From Saprospiraceae bacterium (GTDB taxonomy: Bacteria; Bacteroidota; Bacteroidia; Chitinophagales; Saprospiraceae): a stretch of DNA of 64,000 nt. The stretch's first letter is position 1. Every line of letters begins with the position of its first letter. Shown piece after piece: positions 19,859 to 29,845 of this stretch. The notes beneath the pieces are model-generated. The model saw nothing but the letters and a program-made list of their open reading frames with translations. It had not been told where the DNA came from and did no database searches. The translations under genes were made by a program, and so were the position numbers. The stretch lies in contig JADKCF010000006.1 in assembly GCA_016714765.1 (NCBI GenBank), positions 1-64,000 on the forward strand. Direction: 5' to 3'.

Positions 19859-21185
19859 TTAATTTTTATCAGGCCCACGACCTGTGATACCATCAAGTAC
19901 AGCTGCAAGCCTGCCTGTGAGAAATCGTCTGGAATATTTTTCTATGCCGACAGCACCGGAAGATTCTATCTTACCTGTCAGGAATGAGTCGTACCGCACC
20001 TCTAAAAATTTGATCAGACCATCGGTATCATCATAGTCCAATACTGTACCTGCTCCTGATGTATATATTATTTCGGAGGCGTCTCCGTCCCGAGGACCGA
20101 TACACAATATGGGACGCCCTGATGCAATATACTCAAATATTTTTCCAGTCAAAATGGACTTATTATTGGTAGTACGATTTATGATGAGCAAAAGTACATG
20201 TGCAGAATTTTGATACCCAATGGCTTCCTTATGTGAAACATATCCACCAAAATGCACCTTATCCTCCAAATTATATGCCTTCACACTATCTATTACCACC
20301 TGTTCGGGTTTTCCTATTAAATTGACCCTGATATCCCGCACCATATTGTGATTGTTTTTCTTCAACTGATGCAGCGCTTTCCACAAAACTTCAGGATTTC
20401 TGGCATCATTCATAGTGCCTATATAAGTCAGGGTGAATTGGCGATCAATACTGCCCAGGACCGTGGACCTATCTGTTTCATCAAAACCATTGGTGATCAC
20501 TTCTGTCCTTTTATCGGTGAGACTCAGTAAATCCAAAGCCATGGTTTTCCCTACTGTTATGATACAATCGCATGCATTGAGTACTTTTTTCTCCAGTGAG
20601 ACGTGTCTCTTGCGGGCTATAGATGTAAGACCAAGGTCATTAAAAAAATCAATCTGAGTCCAAGGATCCCTGTAATCAATGACCCAAGGTAAACCCGTAC
20701 TGGCTTTTAAGCCATAGGCTATCAAATGACAACTGTGCGGCGGACCTGAACTGATGATGGCATCTACCGGATTTTTTTTTAAGTAATCTTTCAAAAATCT
20801 GACGGATGGTCTTATCCATAAACATCTGGCATCAGGAATAAAAAAATTTCCTCTCACCCAAACAGCAAACTTGTCTTTCCAACCCATCTTTTTGCCCTGG
20901 GACAAAAAATTAGCGTCAATTTTATCCTTTTGCCCTTTGCCTGTCCACTTTTTATAGAGAGTGTAAGGTTCCGTGATAGGTTGTTTGATTACTGTTATAT
21001 CATCAGGTAGTTCCTGACCCAAAGTGTTATCTAAAATGGGGTAATCACCGTTTTGAACCGTATAAACCAAAGGTTCCCAAACCGAAATCTCTAAGATATT
21101 TTACAAATTTGACCCATCGCTGTACACCTCCGCCTCCAGCAGGTGGCCAGTAATAAGTGATGATCAGGACTTTTTCATCCGGCAT
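19859..21185 (-). CDS. glycosyltransferase family 4, frameshifted
   Basis: GT-B fold glycosyltransferase, about 440 residues. The N-terminal fragment (MPDEKVLIITYYWPPAGGGGVQRWVKFVKYLRDFG, split here by a frame change) continues in a second frame as LVYTVQNGDYPILDN. Removing one A from 21079-21081 yields DFGWEPLVYTVQNG, the expected family reading. The C-terminal half has TYIGTMNDARNPEVLWKAL and a GRPILCIGPRDGDASEII donor-site region. Sugar donor and acceptor are unknown. The start at 21185 avoids overlapping the preceding gene and lies 7 bp past its stop. Confidence 0.88.
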
Positions 21186-21192
21186 TTGTGTT

Positions 21193-23597
21193 TCAGGCCA
21201 ATTGTGTTTCAGGTTGTTTCCTGAAGGCACTGAATATCACAAATCCCAGCAGAGCCAAAAGAGCAAGTGAGCATATCAGGCTGATTGTCTCCCCCAGTAA
21301 ATATGATTTGGGCTTAAATTCAAAAGCGATGGTATGTTTGCCAGCAGGTACCCTCAGACCTCTCAGTATATAATTTACTCTGATGTGATCCACAGGCTTG
21401 CCATCTATGTAAGCTTGCCATCCTTTGCCTGGACCATACCAGACTTCAGAAAAAACTGCTAGCTGATCACCTTGGGTATCATATTCGTATTCCAGTTTGT
21501 TGGGAGAATATGATTTTAATGAAATATTGCCATTTTTGGAAGGTGTAAGCCCCTTCAAATAATCTGTAAATTCGGTATGAACTATGGCGTCTCCGGCTGG
21601 GTCGAATCCCGATAATCCATCAATTTCAGCATTGGCATCTGCAACAAACTTTATATCGTTTACAAACCAAGCATTGCCTAAAGCGGCAGGATTGAGTTGG
21701 GCTGATGGACTTCCATCCTGACCCTGAACAATAAAATATTTGGTATTGAGCATGTTCAAGACTGCCATATTATTTTTACTGATGTGTCTTTCTATGATAT
21801 CCTGATACCGCTGCAGTTTTGCCGCATGGTAACCTCCTATGGTTTTGTGAAAATAGGAAGTAGAAGCCGCATTAAAAGTATTGACGGAAGCATCATACAC
21901 CCTAAAATTGGGATCTTTGTCCTGAAGAATCTGGCTGTCAACCTGTCGGGGTTCAAACTCATTTTTATAGGCACTCTTGGTGACAAAATCTCTTTTGTCC
22001 AGATAATCCTTTCCCACCTGAACTAAGTCAAACAAGCCTAAAAACGATATCACTGCTATCATGATGACGTTACTAACCTTGTCAGTCAGATAAGCATACA
22101 GCAAGCCTGTGATTAATATAATAAAAATCAAACTCCTCATCGCAGAACCAGCAAGCATCTCTGCCCTTTGGTCCAATAAAGCATCTTTGATTTGTGCATA
22201 CTGTTCATCCCCCGCTGCATTAAAATCAAAAAAAGATGAACCGGCAAACCACAATAGCAGCGAAATACCGCCCAATATGCCTGCCGTAATATAAAGTGGT
22301 TTGAGAAATGACCTTTTATTGTCAGCTTTACTGATTTCGGCCAAAGCAAGCACACCTAAGATAGGGATAAATATAGCCGTAATACTCAATATGGAACTTG
22401 GGGCCCTGAATTTATTGAACAGCGGAAAATACTCAAACAACATTCTGTTTAAAATCTCAAAATGTTTGCCCATAGATAATAAAACAGTGAGCAAAACAGC
22501 TCCGCCATCCACCACTTAACGTCCCCTTTGACCACAAATAAGCCTAGCACAAAAAGAAAAAAAGCAATGATTCCAAAGTAAGCAGGACCGCTCGTAAATG
22601 GCAGTGAGCCAAAATAGGTGGGTGCCTGAAACGCTTGTCTCTGACCTACTGCTTTTGCCAGAGAAGACTTACCATCCAGCCACTCGCCTGACCCACCTCC
22701 TACTACTTTAGGTATAAAAGTGGCAAGTACATCACCCACCCCATTGCTCCATTGCATGGCGTAGTCCCACTCCAGCCCACCTTTCTCGTCTGCATTAGCC
22801 GATGCTTCAGCTGAAGGTTGTAGTACCTGGCCTCCTCGCATTGTATCCTTCGTGTATTCAAAAGTAGTCCAAAGCTTGGAGGCTGATGCTCCCAGCGCTA
22901 GGATAGACATGACCGACATGATACCAATGGCTTTGGCAAAAGAACTCAGCTTCTTTTCTCTGATGCTTTTCACCAGTTCAATAACAACCAAAATAACCAT
23001 ACATAATGCCAGATAATATGTCATCTGGGGGTGATTGGCCCCAATGTTGATACCAAGAGCTACTCCAAACACCGCAGCGCCAAGCAGATACTTCTCTCTG
23101 AATAATAGCAATACACCTGCAATGACTGGAGCACTTGTCATGATGGCAACCAATTTCGAATTATGTCCGGCTTCAAAAAGTGTAAAATTATTTGTCGTAA
23201 ACCCAAATAAAAAGGCACCCAATAAACTGAGCCATGGATTGACTCCCAGTAAAAGCATCAATACATAAAATCCCAGCATACCCGCTATAAAATATCCTGC
23301 AGGTCTGCTGATGCCTAATGACATGGATTTCTCCACATAATGGAGTAAATTATTTTTATTTTTGGCAGATATCTGATAAGTGGGCATTCCTCCGAACATG
23401 GAATTTGTCCACAGTGCTTCCTCACCTGTTTTCTCACGATAATCGACTGCCTCCTTTGACATTCCTATGTGCTGTATCGTATCCCCCTGACGTACTACTT
23501 TTCCCTCAAATTGTGGCATAAAATAAATAATATTGACTACAATTATCAATAAAACAGGCAACAGATACGGATAAACTTTCTTTATATCAAAATTCAT
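21193..23597 (-). CDS. YfhO family membrane protein, frameshifted
   Basis: A large multi-spanning protein of about 800 residues, similar to YfhO proteins (GT-C-like, implicated in glycosylating lipid-linked polymers). The first frame (22449-23597) has many helices and a large loop. The second (21193-22515) adds more helices, an extracytoplasmic beta domain (SPNKLEYEYDTQGDQLAVFSE split, YGPGKGWQAYIDGKPVD) and a last helix. KWWMAELFCS should read KWWMAGAVLLTVLLSMG; one missing C at 22502-22503 explains the break. First gene of a run with the glycosyltransferase and wecB, pointing to surface glycan work. Confidence 0.88.
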
Positions 23598-23638
23598 ATA
23601 TCAGGAATTTAATATTTTTACTTAATGTGGATATTTGG

Positions 23639-23646
23639 CAAAAGTA
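23639..23646 (-). promoter_or_regulatory. -7 element TACTTTTG for the yfhO-GT-wecB run
   Basis: Exact TAnnTTTG on the minus strand, 42 bp before the YfhO start. No clear -33 element. Confidence 0.4.
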
Positions 23647-23752
23647 AATTAAGCCGTAATATTAAGAAATAATTTTATATTTTAAACTTTACCATATCCA
23701 TTTTTTGCTGGTGCTATTTCCCATGGATAAAGACTGGTAACATAAAATAGGA

Positions 23753-24442
23753 TTACTTCAGCAGTTTTTCTACAATAGCAGGTACACCTGTTGTTGCTTT
23801 ATCTTTGATCACCTCCAACCCACTTAGCCGAACTAGCTCGCCTGATATATTAGGATTGGGATCCACGTAATAGATCTTGCTTCCTTTCGGAGCATATGCA
23901 ATGAGGCCGGCTGCCGGGTAAACCTGCATAGAAGTACCTATGATAATAAAAACATCACCTGATTCGCATTGCTGTATGGCTACTTCGAGCATGGGCACCG
24001 ATTCTCCAAACCAAACAATGTGCGGACGCAGTTGATAGCCTTGTTCGCATAGGTCACCGGTGTTGAGGTCATCTGTCCAGTCATAAACTAATGAAGGTAC
24101 ACCTGTACTTCTGACTTTATTGAGTTCGCCATGCAGATGTATAATATGTGAGCTACCGGCTTGTTCATGCAAGTTGTCTACGTTTTGAGTGATGACCACT
24201 ACCTCATATTTGTCTTCCAGTTTTTTGAGGGCAAAGTGAGCCACATTGGGAGATACCTCTTTTAGTTGCCGACGCCTCTGATTGTAAAAATCAAGAACAA
24301 GCTCCTGGTCTTTATCCCATCCCTGCGGAGATGCCACAGACATAACATCATGTCCTTCCCAAAGTCCATCAGCGTCTCTGAAGGTTGAGATTCCGCTTTC
24401 AGCACTCACTCCTGCTCCTGTTAGTATAATTATTTTTTTCAT
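23753..24442 (-). CDS. cobB: NAD-dependent protein deacylase (sirtuin)
   Basis: SIR2 family enzyme that removes acyl groups from lysines using NAD+, 229 residues. GAGVSAESGISTFRDADGLW (10-29) is the NAD-binding motif. ITQNVDNLHEQAG and the catalytic His in HLHGEL follow. The usual four-Cys zinc site is absent: between HLHGEL and HIVWFGE only one Cys remains (DLCEQG). This loss is, to my recollection, common in Bacteroidota sirtuins. The gene is 28 bp downstream of nnr. Confidence 0.93.
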   Translation of the reverse strand: MKKIIILTGAGVSAESGISTFRDADGLWEGHDVMSVASPQGWDKDQELVLDFYNQRRRQLKEVSPNVAHFALKKLEDKYEVVVITQNVDNLHEQAGSSHIIHLHGELNKVRSTGVPSLVYDWTDDLNTGDLCEQGYQLRPHIVWFGESVPMLEVAIQQCESGDVFIIIGTSMQVYPAAGLIAYAPKGSKIYYVDPNPNISGELVRLSGLEVIKDKATTGVPAIVEKLLK

Positions 24443-24470
24443 TATTTAGTGTTTTTAGTAATAAAATTAG

Positions 24471-25964
24471 TTAACCAATCATCCGAAATGCATCACCCAG
24501 ATTGCCAATGATATCACCGGCTATAAGACTCTCCGGGCTCTGCTGCTTCAGGGCCATATCGCCTGCCAAACCATGTAAAAACACACCAAATACAGCTGCT
24601 TGCTCAGGAGCATATCCCTGTGCCAGTAAACCTGTGATGATGCCTGTCAATACATCCCCTGAACCAGCAGTGGCCATCCCCGGATTGCCCGTCGAATTGA
24701 TATATTCAAGCCCTTCCGGCGTAAAGATCCTTGTAAAAGCCCCTTTCAGTACTATTACCATGTGATGGTGTTCAGCTTTTGACCTAGCGAGTTTCAGTCT
24801 CTCTGACTCCGTATTTGTTTTACCGAATAGCCTTTCAAATTCTTTGGGATGGGGTGTCAAAATACTGCTTTGAGGTACTATATCCCAGATAGCCGGCTCA
24901 TTGGCTATCATAGTAATGGCATCTGCATCAAGGACTACAGGCGATTTTCTGTTTTGCAGCACTTGTTTGATTTTTTTCAATGCCATTATGTCCGTCCCCA
25001 AACCGGGACCAATGCCCAAAGTATATGCAGCAAAGTCAACATGCATGTACTCCATAAAATTTTCTACCGGTGTCATCACCATGGCTTCAGGTATGGCATT
25101 TATTACCAATGATTGCAGCTGTTTATCGATATATGTTGTCACCAGCCCCGCCCCGGATCTCAAACACGCTTTGGTAGCCAGTATAGAAGCGCCTGTTTTT
25201 TGTTCACTTCCCGCTACGATCATAGCATGTCCGAAATTACCTTTGTGGGCAAATCTGCTTCTTTTTTTATACATACTTTTAATCAGCTCCAGATCTGTGA
25301 GTATATAAGAAGTTTTCGTTTGATTTAAAAAATCACTATGCAAACCTATTGTGCCCACAGACCAGTGAGGGCAAAATTTTTCATTCTGCTGAAAGAAAAA
25401 ACTTAACTTGGGTAGCTGAAAAGTATAAACATAATCAGATGAGATAGCCGGACCAAAAGCTTCACCTTCAGAAGGAAGCCCTGATGGAAGGTCTACAGAG
25501 ATGACAATATTGTCATGTTTATTGATATAATCTATGGTATCTTTCAGGTGTCCTGATGCAGCTTTGCTGACACCTGTACCCATAAGTGCATCTATGATGA
25601 TACTCGATGTATTAAGTTCTGGTTTTGTCTCGTGCAAAAACAAAATATCGATATCCCCACAATTCAATAGTCTGCTCAAATTGATGTCGAAGTCTACACT
25701 ATCTTCCTTTGCAAACCTCAGAATGTAAACTTTTACATTATAAAAACGATCTCTCAGCAGTCGTGCTATAGCCAGCCCATCTCCACCATTGTTGCCATTT
25801 CCGCAAAAAATGTCCACTGGAATATTGATATCTTTAAAGATGCTAACAAACCAGTGGACAAAATTTTGAGATGCCCTCTCCATCAAATCAATAGAAGTTA
25901 TCGGCTCATTTTCGACAGTGAATTGATCCCACTCTTTGATTTGTGCACTGGAAAGGAGTTTCAT
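24471..25964 (-). CDS. nnr: bifunctional NAD(P)H-hydrate epimerase / ADP-dependent dehydratase
   Basis: Repairs hydrated NAD(P)H. The N-terminal epimerase (YjeF_N, about 1-210) has FCGNGNNGGDGLAIARLL and DALMGTGVS. The C-terminal ribokinase-like dehydratase (about 225-497) has GNFGHAMIVAGSEQKTGA, GIGPGLGTD, LTPHPKEFERLFG and GNPGMATAGSGDVLTGIITG (catalytic GSGD). The 497-residue length is standard. A short gap to cobB on the 3' side and to an unknown exported protein on the 5' side suggests one transcript. Confidence 0.96.
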   Translation of the reverse strand: MKLLSSAQIKEWDQFTVENEPITSIDLMERASQNFVHWFVSIFKDINIPVDIFCGNGNNGGDGLAIARLLRDRFYNVKVYILRFAKEDSVDFDINLSRLLNCGDIDILFLHETKPELNTSSIIIDALMGTGVSKAASGHLKDTIDYINKHDNIVISVDLPSGLPSEGEAFGPAISSDYVYTFQLPKLSFFFQQNEKFCPHWSVGTIGLHSDFLNQTKTSYILTDLELIKSMYKKRSRFAHKGNFGHAMIVAGSEQKTGASILATKACLRSGAGLVTTYIDKQLQSLVINAIPEAMVMTPVENFMEYMHVDFAAYTLGIGPGLGTDIMALKKIKQVLQNRKSPVVLDADAITMIANEPAIWDIVPQSSILTPHPKEFERLFGKTNTESERLKLARSKAEHHHMVIVLKGAFTRIFTPEGLEYINSTGNPGMATAGSGDVLTGIITGLLAQGYAPEQAAVFGVFLHGLAGDMALKQQSPESLIAGDIIGNLGDAFRMIG

Positions 25965-25973
25965 TGCCTACGA

Positions 25974-26683
25974 TTAATCACATTTTTCACTATAGTAGAA
26001 TACATGTTTTTCGACATTGCCCCAACTCATTTTCTTTTCAAATTCCTTTTTTAATGTTGGACAATCACTATATAGATTTCCTATTTCCTCGTCATAATTT
26101 TTCTTTTCCATTCTGAAGGCTACCTTATCACCTTTTTTAAAATAATATGACTTGGCATCGCCACCTACTATTTTGATACCACCAAAACCTAATGATGCCG
26201 TTTCTCCCGCATAAGGATCAAAATACACTTTGATTTTATTGGCAAATCCAGGATTAAGTAATTGTAGCAGGAGCGTCAGTTTTTTCTTTTTTACCATAAC
26301 CTCAGTTGTTTCAAAAAATACATATCCGGATTTTATATGTTCTGCATGGGCACTTTTGTCGTCATCCCACTTAGTAGCATCGTGCAGAAGGTTGTTTCCT
26401 GCAGAAAATTTGTCAAAGCCACTTGGAGCAATATACATGTGCTTAACTTCTTCTGGTTTAAGTTTGATTTTCTTTTTGTTCATGTCGATGATGGTGATTT
26501 CTTCTATAAGACCTTTTTTACGATCTATGTCATCGATAAAACCTGTGATTTCCTTTCCATCAGCCAAAGTAATGAATGACTCTTTTTTGCTCGAAAATGT
26601 GAAAGCGCCGTCTAAAAAATCTTGTGCTGATACACTAGTCGAGATTATTACAAAATAAATAAAAAATAAAAACTGTTTTTCAT
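25974..26683 (-). CDS. unknown exported protein, frameshifted in its signal peptide
   Basis: I do not recognise this family. The main frame (25974-26567) lacks an ATG start. Upstream it reads FLFFIYFVIISTSVSA-QDF, a signal peptide, but its ATG (26683) is one base out of frame. Adding one T to the T5 run at 26676-26680 gives MKKQFLFFIYFVIISTSVSAQ, so the gene is about 236 residues with a cleavable leader. The mature part is lysine-rich and probably beta-rich (GKEITGFIDDIDRKKGLIEE, KVYFDPYAGETASLGFGG, KGDKVAFRMEKKNYDEE). It may be an envelope protein of the type that senses or reports on a membrane state; no function is claimed. Confidence 0.7.
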
Positions 26684-26723
26684 AATATGTAAATTTAATT
26701 GGTTACGATTTAAAAAATAAAAA

Positions 26724-27140
26724 TCACACACCTTCATCCTCTTCATCAAAATACATTTCTTTGAAGTCATCGATTTCACGACGATCCTTTTTAGTGGGTC
26801 TTCCTTCACCTCTATCTCTGTATTCTGATCCAGATTTGCCTACAAACCATTCCTTGTACTTGTTCAGTTCTTCAGGTGGTGTAAGATCATCAAAACATGG
26901 AGCTGCCAGCACAGCTGAAACTCTTTTTTCCAGCAGTTGATTTACCTTAAATGTAAGGTTGAATCCATTTTTTTTCACTTCTATGACCTCACCCGCTGCC
27001 AGCAGATAGGATGGCTTCAGATTCAGGCCTTTAGCCTTCACCTTACCTGATTTGCAAGCATCCGTGGACATAGTTCTGGATTTAAATAGTCTCACAGCCC
27101 AAAGCCACTTATCCAGTCTTACTTTTTTAAGATCCGCCAT
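26724..27140 (-). CDS. hslR: S4-domain RNA-binding protein (HslR/Hsp15-like)
   Basis: A 138-residue S4-type RNA-binding protein. The S4 fold occupies about 6-60 (KVRLDKWLWAVRLFKSRT, ACKSGKVKAKGLNLKPSYLL), followed by a charged tail rich in Arg/Asp/Glu. E. coli Hsp15 binds 50S subunits carrying stalled peptidyl-tRNA; the same role here is inferred. It overlaps the end of the PPK2 gene by 14 bp, so the two are translationally linked. Confidence 0.88.
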   Translation of the reverse strand: MADLKKVRLDKWLWAVRLFKSRTMSTDACKSGKVKAKGLNLKPSYLLAAGEVIEVKKNGFNLTFKVNQLLEKRVSAVLAAPCFDDLTPPEELNKYKEWFVGKSGSEYRDRGEGRPTKKDRREIDDFKEMYFDEEDEGV

Positions 27141-27882
27141 TGCTCTTGTCCAGAATAGGCAATTGTGGATTCATAGCTTCCAGGGTCTCCAGCACTTTTT
27201 TGGCAATAAAGTAATTTCTGTACCAGCGCTTATCACTGGGCGCTATGCTCCATGGAATTTTACTTTCATTGATAGCATACTCATAGCATCTCATATATTC
27301 GTCCCAATGATCATTTTCATCCCAGTCTGCGGCTTTATGTTTCCAGTTTTTGGCAGGATCATCGATATGCTCCTGAAGTTTCTCCTGTTGTCTTTCCTGA
27401 CTTATGTGCATGTAAAATTTAAGTACCTTCGTATTGTTGTCAAATTCCAGCAATTCTTCGAATGCATTAATGGCTTTCATACGTTTTTCTGCTTTCTCCT
27501 CAGTAATCCATTTGTGGACACGCTGTATCAGAATATCTTCATAATGTGACCTGTTAAAGATCATAATATTACCTTTTAAAGGAGCTTTGTGGTGTACTCT
27601 CCATAAGAAGTCATGGGCAAACTCCTCATCTGTTGGTTTCTTAAAAGCATATGTATCAATGCCAGTCGGATTGCAATCTGCAAACACTGTTTTGACCGTT
27701 CCATCTTTACCACTGGCATCCATACCCTGAAGAATGACCAGAAGACTCTGTTTCCCTTCAGCATATAACTTATGCTGGAGCTCCCCGATTTTAATGACCA
27801 TTTCTATGGTCTTGGCCTCATGTTTCTTTTTTGTCAAATCATCAGGAGGCAGTGTGGATATTTTAGATAACTTAATTGACAT
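27127..27882 (-). CDS. ppk2: polyphosphate kinase 2 family protein
   Basis: Transfers phosphate between polyphosphate and nucleotides. At 251 residues it is a single-domain PPK2. Walker A is LQGMDASGKDGTVKTVF (51-67). Also present are TYAFKKPTDEEFAHDFLWR, FNRSHYEDILIQRVH and FYMHISQERQQEKLQEHIDD (lid and Walker B region). The nucleotide preference (class I, II or III) cannot be fixed by eye; the compact length and KKPTDEE-type loop fit the AMP/ADP-phosphorylating class III group. The gene is followed directly by hslR. Confidence 0.92.
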   Translation of the reverse strand: MSIKLSKISTLPPDDLTKKKHEAKTIEMVIKIGELQHKLYAEGKQSLLVILQGMDASGKDGTVKTVFADCNPTGIDTYAFKKPTDEEFAHDFLWRVHHKAPLKGNIMIFNRSHYEDILIQRVHKWITEEKAEKRMKAINAFEELLEFDNNTKVLKFYMHISQERQQEKLQEHIDDPAKNWKHKAADWDENDHWDEYMRCYEYAINESKIPWSIAPSDKRWYRNYFIAKKVLETLEAMNPQLPILDKSNGGS

Positions 27883-27978
27883 AGGATAGATAAATATTGA
27901 TATGATGAAATAAATAATTTTATATAAAACTTGTTTTTCTTAGTTCATTTTAGGGTTTAAAATTTTACATTTTATAGC

Positions 27979-28899
27979 CTACTTCATTTTATTTCTTTTG
28001 ACCAGATAATTTTGCAATACAGGAGCAAATCCTTCATTGATATCAGCTTCTATAAATTCTATTTTGTACTGAAGACATTTCATCTTCAAAGCTTCTTTAT
28101 AGGCCATTACCTTTTCGATATACATATCTTTTACCTGATGATGCTGTAATTTCACCTCCTCACCGGACTCCATATCTACAAATATATATGGCCTGTTTTC
28201 GTATTCAAAATCCAGCTCATGTTTTTTATCAGTGACATGAAAAAGAAGCACCTCATGTTTGGCATATTTGAGATGCTGCAATGCAGAAAACAAATCTTCT
28301 GTCGTCTCATCATTATCGAACATATCGCTAAAAATCACTACCAGAGACCGTCTGTGTATACTATCTGCCAACTGGTGGAAGGCCTTTGCCGTTGCCGTGG
28401 CTTTCCGGGTATTGGTATCTCTGATCAAGCTATCCATGTAACTGAGCAGTAATCGGTAATGAGACGTGGCTGACCGACATTTAGTATGTATTCGTACATC
28501 GCTGTCAAATATACTGAGTCCAAAAGCGTCTCTTTGCTTTTTGAGCAAGTTCATGATGGATGCAGCCGCCAAAGCCGAAAACTGCAGTTTATTGATACTT
28601 TTTGTATCGGCATTGGCAGGAAAATACATGGAGGAAGATGTGTCTATGATGATCTGACACCTCAGATTGGTTTCTTCTTCAAATTTTTTAGTAAACATCT
28701 TATCAGACCGGGCATAAACCTTCCAGTCTATGTCTTTGGTAGATTCGCCGGGATTGTATAGTCTGTGCTCAGCAAATTCCACCGAAAAGCCATGAAATGG
28801 ACTCTTGTGAAGACCAATGATAAAACCCTCTACCACTTGTTTGGCCAGCAACTCTATATTTTCTACCTGCCTTACATCAAAATTATCAAAAAAACTCAT
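27979..28899 (-). CDS. DUF58 protein (vWA-like)
   Basis: A 306-residue cytoplasmic DUF58 protein, usually a partner of MoxR-type AAA ATPases in chaperone-like complexes. Seen: SPFHGFSVEFAEHRLYNPG, DIDWKVYARSDKMFTKKFEEE (motif split over the core), IIIDTSSSMYFP (the DxSxS metal site of a vWA fold) and VVIFSDMFDN. No MoxR gene or further vWA protein lies beside it, which is unusual for the family. It has its own promoter. Confidence 0.9.
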   Translation of the reverse strand: MSFFDNFDVRQVENIELLAKQVVEGFIIGLHKSPFHGFSVEFAEHRLYNPGESTKDIDWKVYARSDKMFTKKFEEETNLRCQIIIDTSSSMYFPANADTKSINKLQFSALAAASIMNLLKKQRDAFGLSIFDSDVRIHTKCRSATSHYRLLLSYMDSLIRDTNTRKATATAKAFHQLADSIHRRSLVVIFSDMFDNDETTEDLFSALQHLKYAKHEVLLFHVTDKKHELDFEYENRPYIFVDMESGEEVKLQHHQVKDMYIEKVMAYKEALKMKCLQYKIEFIEADINEGFAPVLQNYLVKRNKMK

Positions 28900-28940
28900 C
28901 TTATCTATTTACAAGCACTTAAAACATTTATGCTGAGCCA

Positions 28941-28968
28941 CAAATATAAATAAAAAACTCCTGTTCAA
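28941..28968 (-). promoter_or_regulatory. promoter of the DUF58 gene (TTG / TATATTTG)
   Basis: TTG (28968-28966), 17-bp spacer, TATATTTG (28948-28941) on the minus strand, 41 bp before the start. It fits the Bacteroidota consensus. The spacer runs through the terminator hairpin of trxA. Confidence 0.55.
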
Positions 28969-28988
28969 GGACTTGAATCAGGAGTTTT
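28954..28988 (-). terminator. terminator of trxA
   Basis: Stem AAAACTCCTG / CAGGAGTTTT with an inner TTCAAG/TTGAA pairing, followed on the minus strand by a T run. It lies 20 bp after the trxA stop. Confidence 0.85.
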
Positions 28989-29007
28989 ATTCGGTTTGAT
29001 ATTTATA

Positions 29008-29322
29008 CTATAAATGAGCAGCCAACTTAGCTTCCAGATTCGCTTTGGTTGTTACGCCTACCTGCTTATCTACTACTTCACCATCCTTGATAATCAGAAT
29101 AGTAGGGATGCTCCTTATTCCATATTTCATCGATATTTCGGGATTTTCGTCCACATTTACTTTACCAATAGTGGCTTTGCCATCGTATTGTTTTGAAAGA
29201 TCGTCTATGATAGGTCCTATCAGTCTGCACGGCCCACACCATTCTGCCCAAAAATCTACTACAGAAACCCCTCCTGCCAATGCTGTTTCCTGAAAATTAC
29301 TATCCGTAAATTGAAATGCCAT
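29008..29322 (-). CDS. trxA: thioredoxin
   Basis: A cytoplasmic 104-residue thioredoxin. FWAEWCGPCRLIGP (24-37) carries the redox pair Cys29 and Cys32. KVNVDENPEISMKYGIRSIP (with cis-Pro) and LIIKDGEVVDKQVG complete the fold. The length and motif are canonical. Monocistronic, with a terminator directly downstream. Confidence 0.97.
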   Translation of the reverse strand: MAFQFTDSNFQETALAGGVSVVDFWAEWCGPCRLIGPIIDDLSKQYDGKATIGKVNVDENPEISMKYGIRSIPTILIIKDGEVVDKQVGVTTKANLEAKLAAHL

Positions 29323-29448
29323 ATTGTAATTATTTGAATTTTATTAATGAATATTACGGCTAAGATAACAAGCCTATCTACTCAATAGTTGCACAAAAAC
29401 TATTAAAAAATCATAATAAAATGCTAAAAAACTGTTTTGGCTCAGGTT

Positions 29449-29655
29449 TTACTTCTTTACTTCGCAGCTATTTACACCTATCAAAGTGTATAACGGACAA
29501 AAACTTACAAGACTGGTTAGTGCAAAAATAACTGCAATAGCACCAAGTACTATGGCGGTAGTTCCGCTGATTTTATCCAAAAAAAATAGAAGTGCAATAA
29601 TGATTGCGACTCCGAGTCTGATCATTTTGTCGGTAGTACCCATATTTTTTGTCAT
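29449..29655 (-). CDS. DUF2892 (YgaP-like) small membrane protein
   Basis: A 68-residue protein with two hydrophobic segments (VAIIIALLFFLDKISG and AIVLGAIAVIFALTSLV) followed by CPLYTLIGVNSC, the typical DUF2892 reading (N-terminal MGTTDKMIRLG, C-terminal CPLY-x-x-xG-x-x-(S/T)C). In other proteins this domain is fused to rhodanese. Function unknown; the two Cys suggest a redox or sulfur link (inference). Confidence 0.88.
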   Translation of the reverse strand: MTKNMGTTDKMIRLGVAIIIALLFFLDKISGTTAIVLGAIAVIFALTSLVSFCPLYTLIGVNSCEVKK

Positions 29656-29748
29656 GACTATCCAGTATTTTTAAGGTTAATAAATTTTCACAAATATAAC
29701 TATCCATCATGAGAAATTATAGTCTTTTGCCCTATTTTTTATATCCTT

Positions 29749-29845
29749 AAGGGAGTGCCCCTTGCAATACTGCGGGTCAGGCTATACGCTTTACTTTTCT
29801 TGCACTCCGTTGCAGACGTGCACGCTCCTATCCTTCACTCGGCTT
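29749..29845. repeat. candidate dispersed intergenic repeat
   Basis: A roughly 95-bp, locally GC-richer element that abuts the paaG stop. It runs from GGGAGTGCCCC through GCGGGTCAGGCTATACGC and GTGCACGCTCCTATCC to TTCACTC, so its ends form a GAGTG/CACTC inverted repeat, and it contains inner hairpin potential (TTGCACTCCGTTGCA). Similar 'cgggtc-gggctatacgc ... gcacgctcctatcc' intergenic elements occur in other Bacteroidota genomes as I remember them; I cannot check this here. Only one copy is seen in this window. Confidence 0.5.
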
